Source: Alteromonadaceae bacterium UBA2620 (GTDB taxonomy: Bacteria > Pseudomonadota > Gammaproteobacteria > Enterobacterales > Alteromonadaceae). From it: a stretch of 17,307 nt of DNA. The notes under the pieces were generated by a model. That model was not told the origin of the DNA. It did no database searches and worked only from the letters and a program-made list of their open reading frames with translations. Every line of letters begins with the position of its first letter. Positions within the stretch are counted from its first letter, which is position 1. Location of the stretch: positions 1 through 17,307 of the forward strand of contig DDJQ01000004.1 of the NCBI GenBank assembly GCA_002339125.1, read 5' to 3'. The translations under genes were made by a program, and so were the position numbers. This document shows positions 5,413 to 12,256 of the stretch, one piece after another.

Positions 5413-8390
5413 GTCTCCGGCACCGCCAGTGCAGCCGCCAGCAATTCATCGATTCGTGATACCGATAATGGGCGGTAAAAATGATAGCCCTGAAAGTGTA
5501 CGCAGCCGTGGGCGGCCAGGAACTCAAACTGGGCCTGGGTTTCTACCCCTTCAGCGATGGTACTGAGTCCGAGTGTCGAAGCCAGTTCGATAATGGTAGA
5601 ACAAATTTTGGCGTCTTCCTTCTGGCTGGCACATTCCACTACAAAGGAGCGATCGATTTTCAGCACATCCACCGGCAGGTTTTTAAGGTAGTTTAACGAA
5701 GAGTAGCCGGTGCCAAAGTCATCAATGGAAATGGCAATTTCCATTCCCTGCAATACCTGTAACACCTGAATACAGCGCTCAATATCGTTTAGAAACACAC
5801 TTTCGGTGACTTCAAACTCAATCCAGGCGCCAGGAATGGCAAACTCTTCCATGCACTGATTAAGAAACGGCAGAAACGTATCAGACAGCAGATGAATGCC
5901 TGACAGGTTAATTGAGACCCGTGGCGTCAGGGGATAAATGTTATGCCAGCTGGCCAGTTGCTCAAAGACCAGTCGCAGGATCAGTTCTTCCAGCGCGATA
6001 ATCTGGCCGGATTCTTCTGCTACCGGTATAAACTCAGCCGGTGAAGTGAATTTACCCGGGCTTAGCTCAAGCCGCACCAATGCTTCAAGGCCAACCAGTT
6101 CGCGATGCTGATTCACCTTAGGCTGATAAAACATGACAAACTGTTGGGCCGACTGAATGGCCTGGCGCAGAGTCTGCTCAAAATTAAACTGATCCGATGC
6201 ATCCCGGGCCATGGTTAGTTCAAAGATTTTAAAGTTATCCCGACCTGCCTGTTTGGCGTTGTACATAGCAATATCGGCCTGCTGGATAAGCGTCATTGGC
6301 TGGCAATTAGCGTCGCTGGTGATGCTGATACCAATGCTGGTGGGAATTTTGAGATCCCGGCCGCCCAGGTTTACCGCTTCGCGCATGACCTGAAGGATTT
6401 TGGTGGCACTGGTAACCACCGTGGTTTCATCGTGATTACCCGTCATCATGATCACAAACTCATCACCGCCCCAGCGACATATGGTATCTCTTTCCCGGGT
6501 AACGTTAATTAAGCGTGCCGCGACTTCGGTTAACAGTTCATCACCGGCTTTATGGCCCAGGGTGTCATTGATTTTTTTAAAGCGGTCCAGGTCCAGAAAA
6601 AACACGGCTACTGAGTCAGAATCCTGATGAATGTTACGCAGAGCTATCTGTAAGGCATCGAGGAAATAGGTGCGGTTGTATAATCCGGTGAGCGGGTCGC
6701 TGTAGGCCAGCTCACGCAATTTTTCCTGCAAGCGGCGTTGGCGTGTTACATCACGAATATGCAGGGTAAACTCATTGCTTATACTGCTGCCGAAAGTCGT
6801 ACCGGTAATGGTAATCTCTGCTGGGAATGTATCGCTGGTGGAGCGGCGCAGTATCAGCGTATTGCGGCGGTTGATGAGCAGGCCACTGGAGGCTACAAAC
6901 TTACTTTTGAGGCTTTCTGTCACCGAGGGGCGGTCTTTTTCCAGAATAAACAGCTCAATAAAGTTGCGATTAATCACTTTGGCCTGTAAGCAGCCAAAGG
7001 TGCGTTCTGCTGCAGGATTAAATTCTATAATTTTACCCTCAAGGTTGATGGTAACGATACTGTCCATCGAGGAATTGAGGATCGCGCTTTTACGTTTTTC
7101 GCTGCTTTTAAAGTCGCTTAGCAGGGAGTCCCGCTGTGTCATTTCATGCTTTACACGCTCAATAACCCGGTTGTACTGTCTGGCAATCTGGCCTACTTCG
7201 GTAAACGGCTCTTCCGGCACCCGCTGGTTAAAATTGGCCTGGCGCTCCTGAGTGTGCATTGAGTTAAGTAAATCGAGTAATTCGGTAGTGGCATTGTGCT
7301 CAGTGACATTCATACCCAGGTATTCCTGCTCGGCACTCACCCGCAGCGGTATAAAACGGTTAATTAAATTCAGTGCCAGCCAGGCGAGGGTAAAGCTAAA
7401 CAGGCCGACTACCGTTATGCCGATGAGCTGACTGCTTAATTGCGACCAGAAAGCGTCAGAAAATAGGGTTATAGACTGATGGAAAAACGCTACAGCCAGC
7501 GTACCCCAAACACCGGCAAACAAGTGTGCTGGTACTACACCCAGAGCGTCATCGAGACGCATTTTTAGCATCAGGCGCTCGCCGCCGTACATTACCAGCC
7601 CGGCGATAATACCAATCAGTGCCGCTGAAGCCGGTTCAACAACATTGGCGCTGGCGGTGATTGCAACCAGGCCCGCTATGACGCCGTTGAGCATTATGCT
7701 CACGTCCAGGAACCGATGCCGGCTGACAAACAAAGCACTGGCACTAAGCCCACCAAAAGCCGCGGCAAGACAGGTATTTACCAAAATAACCGGTACCTGC
7801 TCATTGAGAGTCAGCGTACTGCCACCGTTGAAGCCAAACCAGCCAAACCAGATGAGTAGGGTACCCAATACAGAAAGGGGCAAATTACTACCAGCCGGGA
7901 ATGTATGATTATCGTCGAAGCGCCCGGCTCGCGCTCCGAGCACGATAATGGCAGCCAGACTGACCCATCCGCCCACCGAGTGGACTACGGTTGAGCCGGC
8001 AAAATCAAAGAAGCCCAGGCTTTCAAGCCAACCCGGATTTTGTGCAGAGTATAACGAGCTCCAGGCCCAGTGACCTACAAAGGGGTAGATAAGCGTACAT
8101 AACACGATAGTTATTAACAAATAGCCGCGATAGGACATCCGTTCGGCGACGGCTCCAGAAACTAACGTTGCTGTTGTGCCGCAAAACATCAGCTGGAATA
8201 AAAAGAAACTGTATTGCCATGGCGTGTGGGTTGCACCAAAAAGGAACTCAGATGTACCGAAATAACCCATGCTTGACTGACCAAACATGATAGCAAAACC
8301 AAACATCCAGAATAATATGGACGATACGATAAAGTCTGAAAGATTTTTCGCTGTGAACACCAAGCGATTTTGTCGTACTTTAATTACCAC
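5406..8390 (-). CDS. Ammonium transporter-PAS-GGDEF-EAL fusion, main part, 5'-truncated by an IS
   Basis: This open frame starts at a GTG inside the IS end (8390); its native sequence begins at 8351. Residue numbers refer to this frame. Residues ~15-350 are an Amt/Rh ammonium channel lacking the first helix. Conserved channel features remain: FFLFQLMF (Phe gate), HWAW (W110), DFAGSTVVHSVGG (D129, twin His H137), GFNGGS and PAHLFAGVWG (second twin His H289). A HAMP-like/coiled linker (~365-430) and a PAS-like domain (~431-550) follow. The GGDEF domain has GGDEF at 641-645 with an RxxD inhibitory site (R632-D635) exactly five residues before it. The EAL domain has LEALVR (E769), DDFGTGYSSL (890-899) and KIDRSF. 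Both c-di-GMP domains look active. The intact protein would be 1042 residues and would couple ammonium to c-di-GMP turnover. No ribosome site is visible at the GTG, so current expression is doubtful. Confidence 0.88.
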   Translation of the reverse strand: MVIKVRQNRLVFTAKNLSDFIVSSILFWMFGFAIMFGQSSMGYFGTSEFLFGATHTPWQYSFFLFQLMFCGTTATLVSGAVAERMSYRGYLLITIVLCTLIYPFVGHWAWSSLYSAQNPGWLESLGFFDFAGSTVVHSVGGWVSLAAIIVLGARAGRFDDNHTFPAGSNLPLSVLGTLLIWFGWFGFNGGSTLTLNEQVPVILVNTCLAAAFGGLSASALFVSRHRFLDVSIMLNGVIAGLVAITASANVVEPASAALIGIIAGLVMYGGERLMLKMRLDDALGVVPAHLFAGVWGTLAVAFFHQSITLFSDAFWSQLSSQLIGITVVGLFSFTLAWLALNLINRFIPLRVSAEQEYLGMNVTEHNATTELLDLLNSMHTQERQANFNQRVPEEPFTEVGQIARQYNRVIERVKHEMTQRDSLLSDFKSSEKRKSAILNSSMDSIVTINLEGKIIEFNPAAERTFGCLQAKVINRNFIELFILEKDRPSVTESLKSKFVASSGLLINRRNTLILRRSTSDTFPAEITITGTTFGSSISNEFTLHIRDVTRQRRLQEKLRELAYSDPLTGLYNRTYFLDALQIALRNIHQDSDSVAVFFLDLDRFKKINDTLGHKAGDELLTEVAARLINVTRERDTICRWGGDEFVIMMTGNHDETTVVTSATKILQVMREAVNLGGRDLKIPTSIGISITSDANCQPMTLIQQADIAMYNAKQAGRDNFKIFELTMARDASDQFNFEQTLRQAIQSAQQFVMFYQPKVNQHRELVGLEALVRLELSPGKFTSPAEFIPVAEESGQIIALEELILRLVFEQLASWHNIYPLTPRVSINLSGIHLLSDTFLPFLNQCMEEFAIPGAWIEFEVTESVFLNDIERCIQVLQVLQGMEIAISIDDFGTGYSSLNYLKNLPVDVLKIDRSFVVECASQKEDAKICSTIIELASTLGLSTIAEGVETQAQFEFLAAHGCVHFQGYHFYRPLSVSRIDELLAAALAVPETH
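8336..8351. repeat. Target site duplication, left copy
   Basis: CTGAAAGATTTTTCGC, identical over 16 bases to 10067-10082. It flanks the IS directly and encodes A-K-N-L-S on the minus strand in both halves of the broken gene. Confidence 0.93.
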
Positions 8391-8431
8391 GCGATTCTGT
8401 CGCAGTCGCTAATTACCAAGGGAAATTGACG
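8352..8431 (+). repeat. Left IS end: inverted repeat plus two internal copies of the end motif
   Basis: The terminal repeat (8352-8375) contains ACCAAGCGATTTTGTCG. The same motif recurs in direct orientation at 8384-8402 (TTACCACGCGATTCTGTCG) and 8413-8431 (TTACCAAGGGAAATTGACG). The ACC cores start at 8359, 8386 and 8415, 27 and 29 bases apart. They are likely transposase-binding sites. Confidence 0.75.
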
Positions 8432-8485
8432 GTTATCTTTAACCGTGTTCTTTGAATGTTTTTTTGCATTTGAGGAACGCTAAGG

Positions 8486-10006
8486 ATGATTGTGTTGAAT
8501 TCCAAAGCTCAATTGACAGTTGATGTCATCGCGAAAGTGGCTGAGCGTAAAATTACGATAGCCAATGCCACTAAGCTCCTCAATAAATCCAGACGTACTG
8601 TTGAACGTTATTTACAGCGTTACCGAAGCCAAGGGTTACAGTTCGTTGTTCACGGAAATACAGGCAGCGAGCCAGTTAATAAAACGCCTGACCGGCTTAA
8701 GCAGCAAGTTCAGTCGCTAATCCGCGAGAAATACTATGATCTGAACCTGTTGCACCTCGCCGAGATGCTTGAGACTCACGAACACATTGTTGTTAAGCGC
8801 GAGACACTGCGTAAATGGGCACATGATATCCATCATGTAAAACGGGCGAAGCGTAGGCGCAGCCGTGTTCACAAACGCAGAGAGCGAATGGAAGCGCCAG
8901 GGTTGATGCTGCAAATGGACGGCAGCACACATCGCTGGTTCGGCGATAGGAAGTCGTGTTTAATCGCGATGATTGATGATGCCAACAGCGATATTCATGC
9001 TGAGTTCTTTCCGTCAGAAACGACTGAAGGGTGTATGAAAGTAATGCGCTCAGTCGTTGAGAAATACGGTGTATTTAAAACCCTGTATGTTGATCGTGCC
9101 GGAATATTCGGTGGCCCTAAACGCTGCAACTTCTCTCAGATGCAACGGGCCTGTGAGGAGTTGGGAATTGAAATCATCTTCGCCAGTTCTCCTCAGGGTA
9201 AAGGCAGGATTGAACGCGCCTTCGATACCTTGCAAGACAGGTTGATACCGGAGTTACGACTCAACAACATTACTGACATGACGGGCGCAAATAGCTACCT
9301 CCAACACGTCTTCATTCCCCAGTTCTGGCGTAAAAATCTGGTTGTAAAAGCAAGAATATCAGACAACGAATATACGCCTGTATCCCGCTACACCAACCTT
9401 GATGATATCTGCATCACTAAGGTCTACCGGAAGATCCGTAACGACCATACGTTTAGTTACAGGGGAAAACTCTACTTCATCGACTCACCGCTTAAGCACT
9501 CAATCGCAAACCAGAAAATTGAAATTCGTACCGGTAAAAATAAGCGGTTCGATGCTTACTTCGCTGGACGACAGCTACAGGTAACAGAAGTCACTGAGCC
9601 TGAAAAGGTGTCCTCGGAGGACAATGAGATCCAGAAGAAACTTGAGGTATTAGCTTTGGCTGACAGGCTTGGAAATGTGGCAGAGGCATCCCGACTTAGT
9701 GGCGTCTCCCGAGATACGATTTACCGCCATCGTAAACTGATAAAACAAGGTGGAATCGAATCGTTAAAACGTCAGGAAACGCCGGATCTTCATCACAAAA
9801 ATCGTACTGACAGAGCTATTGAGGAAGTGGTCATCGAATTCTCCCTAGCTAACCCACACCTGGGACAATCTAAGGTATCACGGCTGCTCAAGTCTGAAAG
9901 AAACGTCGACATACACGCTAGCGGCGTTCGCAATATCTGGCTGAGGGAAAATATGAATACTACTGCGTTACGATTGGCAAAGCTTGCCGAAGCGCGGCAA
10001 CATTGA
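8486..10006 (+). CDS. DDE transposase of the IS (IS1202/ISNCY-like), 506 aa
   Basis: The N-terminal ~55 residues form a helix-turn-helix (ITIANATKLLNKSRRTVERYLQRY). A basic stretch follows (KRAKRRRSRVHKRRER, 120-134), then an integrase-type catalytic core with D145 (LQMDGSTHRWFG), D203 (LYVDRAGIFGG) and E243 (GKGRIERAF): a complete DDE triad. Beyond the core and a beta-rich segment, residues ~385-500 look like a second DNA-binding unit: LADRLGNVAEASRLSGVSRD followed by a winged-helix-like HPHLGQ-type segment and SGVRNIWLRE, which resembles the N-terminal region of IS481-type transposases. GAGGA at 8472-8476 lies 9 bases before the ATG. No frameshift or internal stop is seen, so the enzyme may be active. 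Confidence 0.88.
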   Translation: MIVLNSKAQLTVDVIAKVAERKITIANATKLLNKSRRTVERYLQRYRSQGLQFVVHGNTGSEPVNKTPDRLKQQVQSLIREKYYDLNLLHLAEMLETHEHIVVKRETLRKWAHDIHHVKRAKRRRSRVHKRRERMEAPGLMLQMDGSTHRWFGDRKSCLIAMIDDANSDIHAEFFPSETTEGCMKVMRSVVEKYGVFKTLYVDRAGIFGGPKRCNFSQMQRACEELGIEIIFASSPQGKGRIERAFDTLQDRLIPELRLNNITDMTGANSYLQHVFIPQFWRKNLVVKARISDNEYTPVSRYTNLDDICITKVYRKIRNDHTFSYRGKLYFIDSPLKHSIANQKIEIRTGKNKRFDAYFAGRQLQVTEVTEPEKVSSEDNEIQKKLEVLALADRLGNVAEASRLSGVSRDTIYRHRKLIKQGGIESLKRQETPDLHHKNRTDRAIEEVVIEFSLANPHLGQSKVSRLLKSERNVDIHASGVRNIWLRENMNTTALRLAKLAEARQH

Positions 10007-10017
10007 TAGTGTGATTA

Positions 10018-10066
10018 CGTCAAAATCGCTTGGTACTTATACCGTCAGTATCCCTTGGTAATCACA
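10018..10066 (-). repeat. Right IS end: inverted repeat plus one internal copy of the end motif
   Basis: Read on the minus strand, the terminal repeat (10066 down to 10042) contains TTACCAAGGGATACTGACGG, and an internal copy (10035 down to 10018) reads TACCAAGCGATTTTGACG, 25 bases inward. GTAATCACAC at the tip (10058-10067) also has an inverted partner, GTGTGATTAC, at 10009-10018. Confidence 0.75.
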
Positions 10067-10082
10067 CTGAAAGATTTTTCGC
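10067..10082. repeat. Target site duplication, right copy
   Basis: Second exact copy of CTGAAAGATTTTTCGC. On the minus strand the N-terminal coding fragment reads through it and stops at TGA (10064-10062), supplied by the TGTGA tip of the element. Confidence 0.93.
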
Positions 10083-10265
10083 CGCCACATTAATACTGTT
10101 TTTGCTGCGTACTTTGCCTGTTTCCAGGCATAAAAAGCCCGCTTGCATACAAAAAACTAAAATCGCAGCGAACAATAACCAGCCTGTATCCAAAATGTCA
10201 TCCCTTAAAGCTGATTGTGTCAGGTTAATCTGCACTACCAACCACAGCACTAAATTTAAAACCAA
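10067..10265 (-). pseudogene. N-terminal fragment of the Amt-PAS-GGDEF-EAL gene, cut off by the IS
   Basis: This piece encodes the start of the ammonium channel: DTGWLLFAAILVFCMQAGF is the first transmembrane helix, and LETGKVRSKNSINVAAKNLS continues exactly into the D-F-I-V residues on the far side of the element (8335 downward). Amt proteins carry a very similar QAGFxxLExGxxRxKN segment at this place. The native start is uncertain: an in-frame stop lies just before TTG 10265, there is no ATG, and GTG codons at residues 6 and 11 are alternatives; none has a clear ribosome site. Translation now ends two codons into the element side. Confidence 0.85.
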
Positions 10266-10324
10266 TTAATAATTAAGCAATATTCATACCTTTGGAAATA
10301 GATACGCCTTCTGGCATTAATCCT

Positions 10325-10340
10325 GTGAATACGTATGCAC
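10325..10340. promoter_or_regulatory. Candidate LacI-family operator upstream of the amylase gene
   Basis: GTGAATACGTATGCAC is a 16-base dyad with a single mismatched pair and a central CG, the architecture typical of LacI-family operators. It overlaps the start point predicted from the weak TTGGAA/ATTAAT promoter, a position suited to repression. The obvious candidate to bind it is the LacI-family regulator encoded at 12254-13276. Inference from symmetry and context; no second copy was found in the window. Confidence 0.45.
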
Positions 10341-10377
10341 AGAGTTGGCGTTCCGGCCAACTCCCGTTAGTATTTAA

Positions 10378-10560
10378 ATCATTGTTAACAGGCTGTTACG
10401 CACCGCCATTGCGCGCAAAGGTGAGCAGGGTTACAGCCAGATACTGCATCCTTTTTCCAATGATGAGACGCTTCTCATTGTTATCGCCGGTACGCCGTTG
10501 CTAGCTGGGGTACTGGCGATGTTTTTAACTTCCGGATTCGGCGTCAGAACTACAGGATAA
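10378..10560 (+). pseudogene. Start-less C-terminal remnant of an unidentified membrane protein
   Basis: Between a stop at 10375-10377 and TAA at 10558-10560 one frame reads RLLRTAIARKGEQGYSQ, then ILHPFSNDETLLIVIAG and PLLAGVLAMFLTSGFG: a hydrophilic segment followed by a convincing membrane helix. The only ATG is near the end (10531) and no start with a ribosome site exists. The stop overlaps the ATG at 10560 (TAATG), as in coupled operon genes. This suggests that a longer gene once preceded the amylase and lost its 5' part, or that a small gene has a frameshift: the frame from TTG 10292 reads plausibly up to about 10380. I do not recognise the family. Confidence 0.35.
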
Positions 10561-10568
10561 TGGCTCTT

Positions 10569-12236
10569 ATGAAATTGACTATACCCGCAGCTTCAGTGCT
10601 ACTTGCTCTATCATTGACTGGCTGCAGCACCACTGAGCAGGGAGTGCAGGAAGAAATTTATGGCACCAAAGAGCCCTTTGCGGCACAAGCCATTTATTTT
10701 GTTCTGACCGACCGTTTTGTGGATGGTGACCCAACCAACAATCATGAACAGCAAGGCGGCGAAAACCCAACCAGGGAATTGCGCTTAAACGGTCCCGACG
10801 GCAAATTTGCCAACGTCGGCTACATGGGGGGCGATTTACAAGGCGTGTTAGATAACGCTGACTATATCGCCGACATGGGTTTTACGGCAGTGTGGTTATC
10901 ACCGGTACTGGATAATCCGGATGAAGCGTTCACCGGGGATGAGCAAATCACCTATGGCGGCCAGTTTAAAGACGGCGGTAAAACCGGCTATCATGGTTAC
11001 TGGGCAACCAATTTTTATAAGCCCGACGAACACCTGGTCAGCGATTCACTGAGCTATGCTGACTTTACCGGTGCCATGCGCAAGAAGGGGTTCAAAACCG
11101 TATTTGATATTGTTGCCAATCACGGTACCCCGAGCTGGACTATGCCCGTCGATCAGCCAGGCTATGGTGAATTGTATAACGCAGATGGCGAGCTGGTGGC
11201 CGACCATATGAATTTAGCCCCTGAGGCGCTGTCGCCCCAAACAGAACCTTTGCATGCTTTTTTTCATCCGTACCCGGATCTGGTTAAGCTATCTAATCTC
11301 AACGAGCATAACCCGGCAGTGCAGGATTACCTGATCAACAGTTATTTGTACTGGATAGAGCAGGGCGCTGACGCGTTCAGAATCGATACCATTCGTCATG
11401 TTTCTCATAGCTTCTGGCGAACTATGGCGGAGCGGATCCGCGCTGAGCATCCGGGCTTTTACATGTTTGGTGAAAGCTTTCAGTACGACGCTAATTTTAT
11501 CGCTCAGCATACGCAGCCGAAAAACGGTGGCATAGCGGTGCTGGATTTTCCGCTGCAAAAAGCCATGGTAAATGTGTTTGAAAGTGCAGATAGCAGTTTT
11601 GCCGAGTTAGCTGAACACCTTTATCTGACCCACGGCCCATATCATAACCCTTACGAGCTCACGACCTTTTATGACAACCATGATATGGCGCGAATGAATG
11701 CCAGTGATGAAGGGTTTATCGACGCCCATAACTGGCTGTTTACTGCCCGTGGGATCCCGGTGGTTTATCAGGGCTCTGAATTTGCCTTTATGCGCGGGAC
11801 TGCCGAACACGCCGGTAACCGCAACTTTATTGGCCAGGCGCTACTCAACGAACAGCGTAAAAACCCTATTCGACAGGCCTTAAAGTCCATTGCAGAAGTA
11901 CGCAAAACCACGCCAGCTTTACAGCGGGGCCTGCAATACAATCTTGCTATGGAAGGCAACCAGGCCATGTTCTACCGGGTGCTGGTGGAGAATGGCAAGA
12001 CCCAGATTGCCCTTGTCATGCTGAATAAAGGCGATGCGCCGGTCACCATGACTGCCGATGAATTTGTTGAACCGGGTCAATGGCAGGAGCAACTAACCGG
12101 CAAGGTCGCTGAAGCACAAAATGGCACACTGACCAGCACGGTGCCGGCTCATTCAGTGCGGGTGTATGTGCGCAATCAGCCGATCAGTAACGCGGCATTT
12201 ACCCGGGCTCTACTGAACCAGATGGACCGTCAGTAG
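10569..12236 (+). CDS. GH13 alpha-amylase family lipoprotein
   Basis: A 555-residue glycoside hydrolase for alpha-1,4 glucans, anchored to a membrane by a lipid: the signal peptide MKLTIPAASVLLALSLTGC has a lipobox LTGC (Cys at residue 19) followed by Ser. The GH13 barrel motifs are complete: IYFVLTDRFVDGDP near the start, DIVANH (region I), DAFRIDTIRH with nucleophile D273 (region II), MFGES with acid/base E302 (region III) and YDNHD with D372 (region IV). The fold and opening resemble CGTase/maltogenic amylases. A short beta domain closes the protein. I chose ATG 10569 rather than ATG 10560: AGGA (10554-10557) is only 2 bases from the first but 11 from the second, and the second begins a clean signal peptide. 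Using 10560 adds MAL. It converges on the LacI regulator, its likely controller. Confidence 0.9.
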   Translation: MKLTIPAASVLLALSLTGCSTTEQGVQEEIYGTKEPFAAQAIYFVLTDRFVDGDPTNNHEQQGGENPTRELRLNGPDGKFANVGYMGGDLQGVLDNADYIADMGFTAVWLSPVLDNPDEAFTGDEQITYGGQFKDGGKTGYHGYWATNFYKPDEHLVSDSLSYADFTGAMRKKGFKTVFDIVANHGTPSWTMPVDQPGYGELYNADGELVADHMNLAPEALSPQTEPLHAFFHPYPDLVKLSNLNEHNPAVQDYLINSYLYWIEQGADAFRIDTIRHVSHSFWRTMAERIRAEHPGFYMFGESFQYDANFIAQHTQPKNGGIAVLDFPLQKAMVNVFESADSSFAELAEHLYLTHGPYHNPYELTTFYDNHDMARMNASDEGFIDAHNWLFTARGIPVVYQGSEFAFMRGTAEHAGNRNFIGQALLNEQRKNPIRQALKSIAEVRKTTPALQRGLQYNLAMEGNQAMFYRVLVENGKTQIALVMLNKGDAPVTMTADEFVEPGQWQEQLTGKVAEAQNGTLTSTVPAHSVRVYVRNQPISNAAFTRALLNQMDRQ

Positions 12237-12239
12237 CGG

Positions 12240-12256
12240 TAAGGTGGCCGACCTTA
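12240..12256. terminator. Small hairpin between the convergent amylase and LacI genes
   Basis: TAAGGT (12240-12245) pairs with ACCTTA (12251-12256) around GGCCG. The stem is short and only TTT follows on the plus strand, so it is a weak candidate for ending the amylase transcript. It also covers the stop codon of the LacI gene. Confidence 0.3.

Larger units (their letters stand above)
8352..10066 (+). mobile_element. Complete 1715-bp insertion sequence, IS1202/ISNCY-like
   Basis: The boundaries are fixed by a 16-bp exact duplication on both sides and by imperfect inverted ends beginning TGTGA, which match at 18 of the first 24 positions. It carries one transposase gene (8486-10006) filling most of its length. 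The interrupted gene runs in the opposite direction. Long duplications of about 15-18 bp are, as I recall, typical of the ISTde1 branch of the IS1202 family (formerly listed in ISNCY), and the DGSxHxWFG and GxGRIERxF motifs of the transposase agree. Deleting the element plus one duplication copy restores a continuous 1042-codon frame (3129 bases with stop), which shows that both ends are correct and suggests a recent insertion. Confidence 0.92.
10266..10568. other. Control region between the broken amt gene and the amylase gene
   Basis: These ~300 bases hold a LacI-type dyad (10325-10340), a possible promoter (TTGGAA 10292-10297, 18-base spacer, ATTAAT 10316-10321), a hairpin with an 8-bp stem (GAGTTGGC 10342-10349 with GCCAACTC 10356-10363), and the C-terminal remnant of a membrane-protein frame up to 10560. 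The hairpin has no T-run, so it is not an ordinary terminator. It would lie near the 5' end of an amylase transcript that starts close to 10328. Confidence 0.45.

Noticed and set aside
6775..7251. A 158-codon plus-strand open frame opposite the PAS and linker region
   Set aside because: It is antisense to a clearly conserved coding region, and its composition is typical of a reverse-strand shadow.
8384..8431. The repeated motif at the IS left end as a possible CRISPR or iteron array
   Set aside because: There are only three imperfect copies, they lie within the element end, and they have inverted counterparts at the other end. Transposase-binding sites explain them better.
10560..10568. ATG at 10560 as the amylase start
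   Set aside because: The AGGA ribosome site would be only 2 bases away, and the lipoprotein signal peptide begins cleanly at ATG 10569. The first ATG is kept as an alternative because of the TAATG overlap.
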